DNA of 64,000 nucleotides from positions 97,359 through 161,358 of the forward strand of contig JAVBUO010000003.1 in NCBI GenBank assembly GCA_031555315.1, read 5' to 3'. The stretch's first letter is position 1. The number at the start of each line of letters is the position of its first letter. The notes beneath the pieces are model-generated. The model worked only from the letters and a program-made list of their open reading frames with translations. It was not told where the DNA came from and made no database searches. Shown piece after piece: positions 17,145 to 25,587 of this stretch. The position numbers and the translations under genes are program-made. This stretch comes from JAVBJV01 sp031555315 (GTDB taxonomy: Bacteria; Pseudomonadota; Alphaproteobacteria; Acetobacterales; Acetobacteraceae).

Positions 17145-17514
17145 GGGGCGTACGTCTCCCAAAGAATGTTGCAATCGCCATGCCGGAAAAACGGCATGGC
17201 GGCGGGCCGGACAGCGGGTCCGCGCCCGGGCCGGGGGTTTTGTTATCGTCTCCCCGGGCGTTTGGCTATCGGGCAGCGTGGAGAAAGTACAACCGGCACC
17301 CGCGCGCGTGTTTCCCGCCACCTGTTGCCCGGTGCATTTTTTGCTTCCATTTCGTTGCCAATAAGCTGCACCGGGGCGATTTCGACAAAAATGTCACCCG
17401 TGCGAGGGTCGCGATCTCTGGCGGCACCGTGCGGCAAAGGGCTAGCTTATAGGGTATGGTCCGGACCCTGTTCACGACAATGTGCCATCTCATGGCAACC
17501 AGTGCGGTATTTCG
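17145..17514. other. Divergent intergenic region between dctQM and the Ehr operon
   Basis: 370 bp with no convincing gene. It must hold the leftward dctQM promoter and the rightward hyf-like operon promoter. Structures seen: a 10-bp stem CGCCATGCCG/CGGCATGGCG with loop GAAAAA (17176-17201), and a separated 8-bp inverted repeat CCGGTGCA (17329-17336) / TGCACCGG (17367-17374). No convincing sigma-54 or FNR/FixK site was found. Confidence 0.5.
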
Positions 17515-19626
17515 ATGCTGACGGTGCTGGCCTGCCTTCTGCCGGCCTTCTGTCTGCTGGCGATGGGAACGGCGCTGGGCATTCCCGGGCTGCGCGGGGG
17601 GCGGGTTTATACGCTCTGCCTGATCCTGTGCGCGGCGGGCGCCGCCGCCGCGCTGTCCGGGCTGCTGAGCGGCGCGCCCGCGGCGCGGCTGGTCCTGCCG
17701 TTCGGCCTGCCGGGGCAGGGGGTCAATCTGGCCGCCGACGCGCTGTCGCTGTGGTTTCTGCTGATCGTCTTCGCCAGCGGGGCGGCGGCTTCGGTCTATG
17801 CGCGCAGCACGCACGACCGTTCCGCCGTGCATCCGGCGGCGCTGCTGGTGCCATATCCGGTCTTCATCGCCGCCATGGCGCTGACCGTGCTGGCAGCCGA
17901 CGGTTTCACCCTGCTGGTCGGGTTCGAGGCGATGTCGCTGGCCTCGTGGGCGCTGGTGCTGGCCAAGCCCGAAGACCCGGACAGCCAGCGCGCAGCGCGG
18001 CTTTATCTGCTGATGGCCGGGCTGGGGGCGCTGTGCCTGATCCCCGCTTTCGGCCTGATGGCGCAGGCTGGCGACATCCTGCCCGATCTGCGCTTCGAGG
18101 CGATCCGCAGACTGCCGCTCGACGGCTGGAAAGCCGGCGCGGTGGTCGCGTTGACGCTGATCGGCGCGGGCTCGAAGGCCGGACTGGCGCCGCTGCACGT
18201 CTGGCTGCCGCTCGCCCACCCGGCGGCGCCCAGCCATGTCTCGGCGCTGATGTCGGCGGCGATGACCAAGGTCGCGCTCTATGTGCTGATCCGCATCCTG
18301 TTCGACCTGCTCGGCCCGGTCACCCCGGTCTGGTGGAGCCTGCCGCTGCTGGCCATGGGGGCGGGGGCGGCCGTGCTCGGCGCGCTGCGCGCCACGCAGG
18401 AGGGCGACATGAAGGTGCTGCTGGCCTGCAGCACGATCGAGAATATCGGCCTGATCGCCGCCGCGCTGGGGCTGGCGCTGCTGTTCCGCGCCACCGACCA
18501 GACGCCGCTCGCCGCGCTGGCGCTGGGGGCGGGACTGCTGCACGCGCTGAACCACGGCGTTTTCAAGACATTGCTGTTCCTGGGCGCCGGCGCCGCGCAG
18601 CACGAGGGCGGCAGCCGCAAGCTGGATCTGCTGGGCGGGCTGATCCGGCGCATGCCGGTCACCGCGTGGTGTGTGATCGCCGCCGCGGCTGCGGCGGCCG
18701 CGCTGCCGCCGCTGAACGGTTTCGCCAGCGAATGGATGATCCTGCAATTGGCGCTGGCCGCGCCGCGCAATGTCGGGTTCGGGCTGCAGATCGTCCTCAC
18801 CGTGCTGGTGGTGATGCTGGGACTGGCGGCGGCGCTGGCGGCGGCGGCGATGGTGCGGATGATCGGTATCGCGTTCCTCGGCCGCCCGCGCATGCCGCGT
18901 GCCGCCGCGGCCGTGGAAATGGCCCGGCCGGTGCGTATCACGATGACGGTGCTGGCCGGGCTGTGCATCGTGCTGGGACTGGTGCCGGGGGCGATGCTGG
19001 GGCTGTTGGACCCGGTGCTGGCGGTGCTGGGCGGCGCGCATGTCGATCCGCGCGTCGATGCCACCGGCATGGTCGTGGCGACCAACAGCTACGGCTATGT
19101 GCCACTGGTCATCAGCGCGCTGCTGGCGTGCTGCCTGTTTCTGGTCTGGCGCGCGGTGCAACGGATCGCCGGTACCGATCAGGCGCGGGCGATCCCCACC
19201 CTCGCGCCGGCCTGGGACTGCGGCTTCATCCCGGCGCCGCGCCATCTGCCGTTCGGCGACCCGCAGACCCAGTACGGGGCCGGTTCCTTCGCCCAGCCGA
19301 TCCGGCGCATGCTGGGTGGCGCGATCCTGCGGGCACGCGAACAGGTCGACATGCCCGCCCCCGGCGAGGCACGCGCGGCCCGGCACACACTGTCCTGGCA
19401 CGACCCGGCCTTCACCTTCGTGTTCGATCGCATCGCCGCCATCCATGCCTGGCTGGCGCGGCTGGCCGACCTGTCACGCCATCTGACCATCCGCCATACG
19501 CTGGGCGTGGTGTTCGCGACGCTGATCCTGCTGCTGGTGATGATCGCCGTGCTGGAGCGGCTGGAAACCGCCCGGCCCGAGCAGATCGTACAAAGCCACG
19601 CCATCGGGCGCGAGGCCGCGCCATGA
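17515..19626 (+). CDS. hyfB: HyfB-like antiporter subunit of an Ehr-type complex
   Basis: Membrane subunit of the NuoL/M/N (Mrp antiporter) family, 703 aa, first gene of the operon. It is expected to move ions across the inner membrane. Core motifs are readable: LVGFEAMSLASWALV with the conserved Glu, GAGSKAGLAPLHVWLPLAHPAAPS (two pieces around 220-245) including the conserved Lys, and HALNHGVFKTLLFLGAGA with the Lys/His region of a NuoL-type channel. A C-terminal extension from about 560 (IPTLAPAWDCGF ... FTFVFDRI) is typical of HyfB. The ATG at 17515 is chosen because codons upstream (from GTG at 17482) are polar and unlike the family. The stop overlaps the next start by 4 bp. Confidence 0.9.
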   Translation: MLTVLACLLPAFCLLAMGTALGIPGLRGGRVYTLCLILCAAGAAAALSGLLSGAPAARLVLPFGLPGQGVNLAADALSLWFLLIVFASGAAASVYARSTHDRSAVHPAALLVPYPVFIAAMALTVLAADGFTLLVGFEAMSLASWALVLAKPEDPDSQRAARLYLLMAGLGALCLIPAFGLMAQAGDILPDLRFEAIRRLPLDGWKAGAVVALTLIGAGSKAGLAPLHVWLPLAHPAAPSHVSALMSAAMTKVALYVLIRILFDLLGPVTPVWWSLPLLAMGAGAAVLGALRATQEGDMKVLLACSTIENIGLIAAALGLALLFRATDQTPLAALALGAGLLHALNHGVFKTLLFLGAGAAQHEGGSRKLDLLGGLIRRMPVTAWCVIAAAAAAAALPPLNGFASEWMILQLALAAPRNVGFGLQIVLTVLVVMLGLAAALAAAAMVRMIGIAFLGRPRMPRAAAAVEMARPVRITMTVLAGLCIVLGLVPGAMLGLLDPVLAVLGGAHVDPRVDATGMVVATNSYGYVPLVISALLACCLFLVWRAVQRIAGTDQARAIPTLAPAWDCGFIPAPRHLPFGDPQTQYGAGSFAQPIRRMLGGAILRAREQVDMPAPGEARAARHTLSWHDPAFTFVFDRIAAIHAWLARLADLSRHLTIRHTLGVVFATLILLLVMIAVLERLETARPEQIVQSHAIGREAAP

Positions 19627-20582
19627 CGCTGGTCTGCGCCATCGCCACCCAATTGCTGCATGCGCTGCTGCTGCTGGCCGCGGCGCCGCTGCTGACCGGG
19701 GTGATCCGCAAGGTCAAGGCGCGCATCCTGGGCCGGCGCGGGCCGCCGATCGTGCAGCCGTACCGCGACCTGCGCCGCCTGTTCCGCAAACAGCCGATCG
19801 TCGCCGAGGGAGCTTCGACGCTGTTCGTGCATGCGCCTGCCGCCGGATTTGCCGTGCTGTTCACCGCCGCACTGCTGGTGCCGAGCTTTACGCTCGGCAT
19901 GGTCAGCGCGCCGCTGTCCGATCTGCTGGTGATCCTCGGCCTGCTGGCACTGGCGCGCTGTATCCAGGCGTTGGCCGCGATGGACATCGGCACCGCGTTC
20001 GGCGGCATCGGCGCATCACGCGATATGGCATTCGCGACATTGGCCGAGCCCGCCGCGCTGCTGGTCGTGCTGATCTTCGCCTGGATCACCGGCAACACCA
20101 ATCTGGATCTGGTTTCCTGGCAGTTCCGCGACGCCGCCCCCGGGCTGCGCGTGTCACTGGCGCTGGGGCTGATCGCGCTGCTGGTCGTCGCGCTGGCCGA
20201 GAACGCGCGCATGCCGGCCGACAATCCCAGCACACATCTGGAACTGACCATGGTGCACGAGGCGATGCTGCTGGAATATTCCGGCCGTCATCTGGCGCTG
20301 ATGCACGCCCAGGCGATGTTGAAGCTGCTGCTCTGGCTGAACCTGATCGGCGGCGTTTTCTTCCCGTTCGGCACCGCGACGCCCGATGCCACGCCGCTCG
20401 ACTGGCTGGCCGGCCTCGGCGCCTGGGCCGCGAAGACCCTGGTTCTGGCGCTGGCGCTGGCGTTCCTCGAAGCGTCGATCGCCAAGATGCGGGTGTTCCG
20501 CGTCCCCGAATTCCTCGGCGCGGCCCTGCTGCTGGCACTGTTGGGCGTGGTGTTCCTGTTCGTCAGCACAGGTGGCGTATGA
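19623..20582 (+). CDS. hyfC: HyfC/NuoH-like membrane subunit
   Basis: 319-residue membrane subunit homologous to HycD/HyfC and complex I NuoH, which anchors the soluble arm to the membrane at the quinone-like site. Readable family segments: RRGPPIVQPYRDLRRLFRK (about 39-57), with the basic loop after helix 1, AENARMPADNPSTHLELTMVHEAM (about 200-223), with the conserved acidic residues, and EYSGRHLAL. The ATG overlaps the hyfB stop (ATGA). Eight or so hydrophobic segments, no signal peptide. Confidence 0.9.
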   Translation: MTLVCAIATQLLHALLLLAAAPLLTGVIRKVKARILGRRGPPIVQPYRDLRRLFRKQPIVAEGASTLFVHAPAAGFAVLFTAALLVPSFTLGMVSAPLSDLLVILGLLALARCIQALAAMDIGTAFGGIGASRDMAFATLAEPAALLVVLIFAWITGNTNLDLVSWQFRDAAPGLRVSLALGLIALLVVALAENARMPADNPSTHLELTMVHEAMLLEYSGRHLALMHAQAMLKLLLWLNLIGGVFFPFGTATPDATPLDWLAGLGAWAAKTLVLALALAFLEASIAKMRVFRVPEFLGAALLLALLGVVFLFVSTGGV

Positions 20583-21265
20583 ACGGGCAGACCGGTTTCG
20601 GCATTCTGACCTACGACACCGCCCACCTGCTGGGCGGACTGGTGCTGGTGCTGTCGTTCGCGCTGCTCTACCAGCGCCGGCTGTCGGCGATCATCAACAT
20701 CTTCGCGCTGCAGGCTTGCGTGCTGGCCGCGGCCGCTGGCTGGCAAGGGTATATCCAGGGACATATCGAACTTTACATCACCGCCTTCATCACGCTGGCC
20801 GCCAAGGCGATCGCCATTCCGCTGGCGCTGCACCGCATCACCCGGCGCATGAACGTGCATCGCGGCGTGGAAACCGCCATGGGGGTGTTCCCGTCGATGC
20901 TGCAGGGCGCGGCGCTGGTGGCGCTGGCGATCATGGTGGTGCTGCCGGTCGGCGCGGCGTCCGGCGCGTCGGTGCTGACCGTCGAGGATCTGGCGCTGGC
21001 CTTGTCGGTCGTGCTGCTGGGGCTGCTGATGATGATCGCGCGGCGCAACGCGATCAGCCAGGTGATCGGGTTCCTCAGTCTGGAAAACGGGCTGATCCTG
21101 GCGGCAGTCGGCGTCGCCAGCATGCCGTTCGTGCTGGAACTGGTGATCGCCGCACTGGTCGTCGTGGCGTTCATGATCTTCGGTGTGTTCCTGTTCCAGA
21201 TCCGTGAACGCTTCGACAGTCTGGATACCTCGGCGCTGGATGCCGTGCAGGAGGAAGATCAATGA
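20579..21265 (+). CDS. hyfE: HyfE-like membrane subunit
   Basis: 228-residue membrane protein of the HyfE family, which corresponds to a NuoK-like part with extra helices. Conserved stretch: ITAFITLAAKAIAIPLALHRI (read 64-84 in two pieces) and the segment GFLSLENGLILAA, whose Glu lies in a helix as in NuoK. The last 25 residues are an acidic soluble tail (RERFDSLDTSALDAVQEED). Start overlaps the hyfC stop by 4 bp and its own stop overlaps the hyfF start. Confidence 0.88.
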   Translation: MNGQTGFGILTYDTAHLLGGLVLVLSFALLYQRRLSAIINIFALQACVLAAAAGWQGYIQGHIELYITAFITLAAKAIAIPLALHRITRRMNVHRGVETAMGVFPSMLQGAALVALAIMVVLPVGAASGASVLTVEDLALALSVVLLGLLMMIARRNAISQVIGFLSLENGLILAAVGVASMPFVLELVIAALVVVAFMIFGVFLFQIRERFDSLDTSALDAVQEEDQ

Positions 21266-22713
21266 CCCTGCCGATCCCCGCCCTGGCCTTTCCGGTCGCC
21301 CTGCCGGTCGTTGCCGCGCTGCTGCTGCTGGTGGTCCGTAACGCCACGCTCGCCGCCTGGGTGAACTGCTGCGTGGCGGCGCTGAACTTCCTGCTGGCGT
21401 TATCGCTGTTCGGGGCCGAGCAGGGGCGTTTCGGCCTGCTGCATCTCGATCACTTCAACATCTATCTGATCGTCCTGACCACCTTCATCACCACCACCAC
21501 CGCATGGTTCTCGGCCGGCTACATCACCACCGAAATCCGCAACGGCCGCCTGAACGAGCGGCGCGTGCGCATCTATCACACGATGTACCAGCTGATGTCG
21601 GCGGCCATGCTGCTGGCCCTGCTGGCCGACAATATCGGCCTGATGTGGGTGGCGGTCGAGGCGACCGCGCTGATCACCGTGCCGATGGTGGCGCTGTACC
21701 GCACCCAGGCGGCGATCAAGGCGGCGTGGAAATTCTTCATCCTGTGCGGGGTAGGCATCGGGCTGGCGCTGTTCGGCACCATCCTGCTGTATCTGGCCGC
21801 CACCCAGGTGCTCGGCCCCGGGCTGGATGCGATGAGCTGGGAGGAACTGAACCAGGCCTCCCCGCGCATGAACGCGCCGCTGCTCGATCTGGCCTTCGTG
21901 TTCCTGCTGATCGGCTACGGCACCAAGGCCGGCCTCGCCCCGCTGCACGCCTGGCTGCCCGACGCCCATGCCGAAGGGCCGACGCCGATCTGCGCGGTAC
22001 TGTCGGGGCTGGTGCTGAACATCGCCTTCGCAGCCATCCTGCGCATCCGCATGCTGATGACCGCGAATGACGACACCATCTCGCCGGGTATCATGCTGCT
22101 GACCATCGGCATCGTCTCGGTCCTGCTGGCCGCCTTCAGTCTGTGGCTGCGCCGTGACGTGAAACGCTTCTTCAGCTGGTCGTCGATCGAGCACATGGGG
22201 GTCATCGCCGTGGCGTTCGGGCTGGGCGGGGTCGGCGCGCATTTCGCCGGGCTGCTGCACATGGGCGGACACGCACTGGCCAAGAGCGCGATCTTCTTCG
22301 CCGTCGGCCATGCGGCGCAGCGCAAGGGCGGGCAGGGCTTCGCGCAGATCGGCGGGCTGACGCTGTCGTCCCCCGCGCTGGGCTGGAGCCTGGTGCTGCT
22401 GATCGCCGCCATCGCCGCGATCCCGCCCTTCGCGCTGTTCACCAGCGAAGTGCTGATCCTCGGCGCGCTGTTCCGTCAACAGCCCTGGCTGCTGATCCTG
22501 ATGGCGATCGGCCTGATCGCCGCCTTCGCCGCGCTGGTCGCGCGCATGCAGTCGCTGTGTTTCGGCACGCCGACCCCGGATGCCGAGCGCCCGCCGGTCT
22601 GGCACGCGCTGGGGGCGATCTGGCTGCATATCGTCGTGCTGACCGCCCTGGGGGCCGCGCAGCCCGAATTCCTGACCCGCTGGCTGATCAGCATTGCCGA
22701 GTATCTGCGATGA
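21262..22713 (+). CDS. hyfF: HyfF-like antiporter subunit
   Basis: Second NuoL/M/N-type antiporter subunit of the operon, 483 aa, close in length to E. coli HyfF (526). Family motifs: LMWVAVEATALITVPMVALY with the conserved Glu, FLLIGYGTKAGLAPLHAWLP with the Lys in a broken helix, DAHAEGPTPICAVLSG, then a later SSIEHMG and HMGGHALAKSAIFF. There are about 13 hydrophobic segments. Two antiporter-like subunits (HyfB and HyfF) without HyfD mean at most two such channels in this complex. Overlaps neighbours by 4 bp on each side. Confidence 0.9.
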   Translation: MTLPIPALAFPVALPVVAALLLLVVRNATLAAWVNCCVAALNFLLALSLFGAEQGRFGLLHLDHFNIYLIVLTTFITTTTAWFSAGYITTEIRNGRLNERRVRIYHTMYQLMSAAMLLALLADNIGLMWVAVEATALITVPMVALYRTQAAIKAAWKFFILCGVGIGLALFGTILLYLAATQVLGPGLDAMSWEELNQASPRMNAPLLDLAFVFLLIGYGTKAGLAPLHAWLPDAHAEGPTPICAVLSGLVLNIAFAAILRIRMLMTANDDTISPGIMLLTIGIVSVLLAAFSLWLRRDVKRFFSWSSIEHMGVIAVAFGLGGVGAHFAGLLHMGGHALAKSAIFFAVGHAAQRKGGQGFAQIGGLTLSSPALGWSLVLLIAAIAAIPPFALFTSEVLILGALFRQQPWLLILMAIGLIAAFAALVARMQSLCFGTPTPDAERPPVWHALGAIWLHIVVLTALGAAQPEFLTRWLISIAEYLR

Positions 22714-24230
22714 GCGACATCCAGACCCTGCTCGCCACCTGCCCGATGCATAAAGCGGCACCGTACGAGCGTTATCTGCTGACCCGCGCGGCCTGGACCG
22801 AACTGTCGCAGCATCCGTCGCTGTCGCTGCTCGGCCTGTGGGCCGACACCGCCCAGGTCCACGCCGCGTTCCTGCGCAACGACCATCCCGGCCCGGATCG
22901 GCACGCGGTGCTGTTTCTGGCCTCGGTCGCGGTAACCGACGGCGTCTATCCCGCCCTGTCGCCCGCCCACGCCGCGGCCGGCTGGTTCGAACGCATGATC
23001 CGCGACCTGTGGGGCCACACCGCCGAGGACGGCACCGATGCGCGCGCCTGGCTGGACCACGGCCGCTGGCCGGTCGCCGCCCCGATGTCGCCGCGCCCGC
23101 CGCTGCACACCGAGGCCGATGTCCCGCAGCCCGAATTCCTGCCGGCCAAGGGCGACAGCCTGCATGTCATTCCGGTCGGCCCGGTGCATGCGGGGATCAT
23201 CGAACCCGGGCATTTCCGCTTCCACGCCCAGGGCGAAACCGTGGTGCGGCTGGAAGCGCGGCTGGGCTACACGCACAAGGGCACGCTGAAGCTGATGCAC
23301 GGCAAGTCGCCGCGCGCCGCAGCGCCGTTCGCCGCGCGGATCTCGGGCGATTCCACCGTGGCGCACGCCATCGCCTTCGCCCGCGCCGCCGAGGCCGCCA
23401 CCGGCGCCGAGGTTTCCCCGCACGCCCAGACGCTGCGCGGTGTGATGGCCGAGATCGAGCGCATCGCCAACCATCTGGGCGACATCGGCGCGATCACCAA
23501 CGATGCCGCCTTCGTCTGGCTGCAGGCGCGCTGCGGCTATCATCGCGAAATGCTGCTGCGCGCCGCGCAGGCGGCGTTCGGGCACCGGCTGATGATGGAT
23601 CTGGTATTGCCGGGCGGCGTCGCCGCCGGCATGACGCCGGGCAGCGAGGCCACGATCCTGCGCGCGCTCGAGGCGATCCGCGCCGAACTGCCCGATATCC
23701 AGCGCACCTACGACAGCCGCGCCAGTCTGACCGACCGCATGGAAGGCACCGGCGTGATCACGCCGCAGCTCGCCCATGCGTTTGCGGCCGGCGGCTATGT
23801 GGGGCGCGCCTCGGGGCGGCGGTTCGATGCGCGGATCCATCTGCCGTATCCGCCCTACGATACGCTGAATCTGGCCATGCCGCTCTACACGGCCGGCGAT
23901 GTCGATGCGCGGGTGCGCGTTCGCCTGGCCGAGGTGGCGGAATCGATCCGGCTGCTACAAACGCTGCTGTCCGGCATGCCGCCCGGCGAGCAGATCGTGC
24001 CGCTGCCCGCCGCCCATGGCGAAGGCGTCGGCATCGCCGAAGGGTTCCGCGGCGAGATCCTGCACTGGGTCCGGCTCGGCGCCAGCGGCCTGATCACCGC
24101 GAATTTCGCGCGCGATCCCTCGTGGATGCACTGGCCGCTGCTCGAAGCCTGCATCCGCGACAACATCGTCGCCGATTTCCCGCTGTGCAACAAATCGGTG
24201 AACGCAAGCTACAGCGGGGTGGACCTGTAA
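22710..24230 (+). CDS. hyfG: HyfG-like large subunit lacking NiFe ligands
   Basis: 506-residue fusion of an N-terminal NuoC-like domain (about 1-160) and a NuoD/hydrogenase-large-subunit domain (about 165-506), as in HycE/HyfG. Catalytic [NiFe] enzymes need two CxxC motifs; here the first region reads RISGDSTVAH (210-219) with no Cys, and the C-terminal region DFPLCNKSVNASYSG (489-503) has only Cys493. The enzyme therefore cannot bind a normal NiFe site and is unlikely to make or use H2. This matches the energy-converting hydrogenase-related (Ehr) class. Still conserved are RLGYTHKGTLK and the helical core EIERIANHLGDIGAI. The C-terminal propeptide of active hydrogenases is absent. Confidence 0.88.
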   Translation: MSDIQTLLATCPMHKAAPYERYLLTRAAWTELSQHPSLSLLGLWADTAQVHAAFLRNDHPGPDRHAVLFLASVAVTDGVYPALSPAHAAAGWFERMIRDLWGHTAEDGTDARAWLDHGRWPVAAPMSPRPPLHTEADVPQPEFLPAKGDSLHVIPVGPVHAGIIEPGHFRFHAQGETVVRLEARLGYTHKGTLKLMHGKSPRAAAPFAARISGDSTVAHAIAFARAAEAATGAEVSPHAQTLRGVMAEIERIANHLGDIGAITNDAAFVWLQARCGYHREMLLRAAQAAFGHRLMMDLVLPGGVAAGMTPGSEATILRALEAIRAELPDIQRTYDSRASLTDRMEGTGVITPQLAHAFAAGGYVGRASGRRFDARIHLPYPPYDTLNLAMPLYTAGDVDARVRVRLAEVAESIRLLQTLLSGMPPGEQIVPLPAAHGEGVGIAEGFRGEILHWVRLGASGLITANFARDPSWMHWPLLEACIRDNIVADFPLCNKSVNASYSGVDL

Positions 24231-24778
24231 TGGCCTGGCACCGGATCGTCCGTAACCTCGTCCGCGGCCCGGCGACCGAGGCCGCGCCGCCGCCCGACGA
24301 GACCGCCGTGCGCACCCTGGCGCAGCGCGTCGCGGCGGCGGGGCAGGCGCTGCTGGGGCGCAGTCTGGCGATCCGCCAGATCGACGCCGGGTCGTGCAAC
24401 GGCTGCGAGCTGGAAATCCACGCGCTGAACAACATCGTCTACGACCTGGAACGCTTCGGGCTGCACTTCGTCGCCAGCCCGCGCCACGCCGACGTGCTGC
24501 TGGTCACCGGCCCGCTGACCGCCAACATGTTCGAGGCCGTGCAGCGCACCTACAACGCCACGCCCGACCCGAAATGGGTGGTGGCGGTGGGCGACTGCGC
24601 GGTGGATGGCGGGGTGTTCAGAGGATCGTACGCGACCAAGGGCGGCATCGCCGCCGCCGTTCCGGTCGATCTGCTGATCCGCGGCTGCCCGCCGTCGCCC
24701 ACCGCGCTGCTGGAAGGGCTGCTGACGCTGCTGAGCGTGCATGCCAAACGGCCGAAAGCCCGCCCGCCGCGGCGCTAA
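24230..24778 (+). CDS. hyfI: HyfI/NuoB-like Fe-S small subunit
   Basis: 182-residue homologue of NuoB/HycG/HyfI, the subunit holding the terminal [4Fe-4S] cluster (N2-like). Four cysteines in the expected spacing are present: C56 and C59 (DAGSCNGCELE), C123 (VGDCAVDGG) and C153 (IRGCPPSPTAL). So the electron-transfer cluster is kept while the partner large subunit has lost its NiFe ligands. The first 40 residues are a basic/Pro-rich extension. TAATG at the junction overlaps the hyfG stop by one base. It is the last gene of the operon; no hyfA, hyfH, hyp maturation or formate dehydrogenase gene is adjacent. Confidence 0.9.
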   Translation: MAWHRIVRNLVRGPATEAAPPPDETAVRTLAQRVAAAGQALLGRSLAIRQIDAGSCNGCELEIHALNNIVYDLERFGLHFVASPRHADVLLVTGPLTANMFEAVQRTYNATPDPKWVVAVGDCAVDGGVFRGSYATKGGIAAAVPVDLLIRGCPPSPTALLEGLLTLLSVHAKRPKARPPRR

Positions 24779-24806
24779 AACAAAACGGCCCGGATGAACC
24801 GGGCCG
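24777..24806 (-). terminator. Terminator of the small exported protein gene
   Basis: On the minus strand CGGCCCGG, loop TTCAT, CCGGGCCG is followed by TTTTGTTTT. The tail is T-rich only on the minus strand, so it mainly ends the leftward gene at 24835-25065; the stem may also help stop the hyf-like operon. Confidence 0.8.
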
Positions 24807-24834
24807 CTGCGTGTGCCTGAGACTGCCTGGCCCC

Positions 24835-25065
24835 TCAGTTCTGCGGGGCAGGGGTTGCCGCGCTGCGATGGCTGCTGCGGCGGCGGGTATGCGTGCTATG
24901 TGTGCTGTGCTGCTGCTGCCCGTGCGCCGGGCGGCGATGATGGGTGTGGCGCGTCCGGCGCTGCGTGGCAGCTTCGGCGGTGCCGACGGCGAGAGCAGCG
25001 GTGCCGGCCAGACCAAGGGCCGCCAGCAGGGAACGACGGGTGAAGGTGCTCAAGATAAGCTCCAT
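24835..25065 (-). CDS. Small exported His/Arg/Ser-rich protein
   Basis: 76-residue product with a twin-arginine-like signal peptide (TFTRRSLLAALGLAGTAALA, cleavage near AEA at 32) and a short mature part composed almost only of His, Arg, Ser, Thr, Gln and Ala (for example RHTHHRRPAHGQQQHSTHS). No family recognised; His clusters could bind metal. It is supported as a gene by the signal peptide and a terminator directly downstream. ATG at 25065 is used, but a TTG at 25053 preceded by GGAG would give MSTFTRRSLL, an equally plausible start. Confidence 0.6.
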   Translation of the reverse strand: MELILSTFTRRSLLAALGLAGTAALAVGTAEAATQRRTRHTHHRRPAHGQQQHSTHSTHTRRRSSHRSAATPAPQN

Positions 25066-25155
25066 TGAATTGAATACTGTGTGCTTTTAGGCCCGCCCTC
25101 CTGTAAGCGGGCTGGAGCGTAGCTGGATTTTTTGACAGCTTTGCCGAACGTCCGC

Positions 25156-25578
25156 TCAGATCAGGCAAAGCTCGCGCAAGGCGCGATGCAGCGCGGGAGG
25201 CAGGGGATCATCGCCGTCCGCCGATCGCGCCGTCCGCAGGTCCGCAGGCGCGTCCTCGGCGCTTAGATAACGCCAGCCCTGAAACGGGCGCATCAGCCGC
25301 GCCTCGACCGGCACCAGCGCCGCATCCAGCACCAGCGCGGTGCAGGCGCTGCCGTCGGGTTTGGTATCGGGGCGGATGTCGAGGATGCGCTGGCGCACCA
25401 CGATCGCCCCGGTCAGCACCCAGTACAGCGACCCCTGGCCGACGATTTCGGCGGCGCGTTTGGGAAAGAACCGCGTCAGATGGCGCAGCGTTCCCTCGCG
25501 CGCCAGGCGTTCGCCCTGAATTTCGGCCAGATGCGCGATGTCGCGCACCCCCACGCCGATTTTCACCACATGCAGCAT
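25156..25578 (-). CDS. DUF1489 family protein
   Basis: Conserved alphaproteobacterial protein of unknown function, 140 aa, normal for the family. Readable conserved parts are the N terminus MLHVVKIGVGV, TRFFPKRAAEI, GSLYWVLTGAIVVRQRIL and the C-terminal PFQGWRYLSAEDAPADL. It looks like a soluble cytoplasmic protein. It begins 9 bp after the end of the upstream antiporter gene, so it is likely the last gene of the antiporter transcript. Confidence 0.88.
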   Translation of the reverse strand: MLHVVKIGVGVRDIAHLAEIQGERLAREGTLRHLTRFFPKRAAEIVGQGSLYWVLTGAIVVRQRILDIRPDTKPDGSACTALVLDAALVPVEARLMRPFQGWRYLSAEDAPADLRTARSADGDDPLPPALHRALRELCLI

Positions 25579-25587
25579 CCGCCCAGC

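Noticed and set aside
17145..17514. Sigma-54 promoter (TGGC-N-TGC like) before the Ehr operon
   Set aside because: Candidate TGGCGGCACCGTGCGGC lacks the conserved spacing and T-rich -12 region.
16503..20582. A 1359-residue open frame on the plus strand across dctQM and hyfB
   Set aside because: Caused by G+C-rich codon bias: only its last part (19623-20582) is the real HyfC; the rest shows no family similarity and overlaps better genes.
22710..24230. Active [NiFe] hydrogenase
   Set aside because: Both CxxC motifs are missing and no maturation genes are seen.
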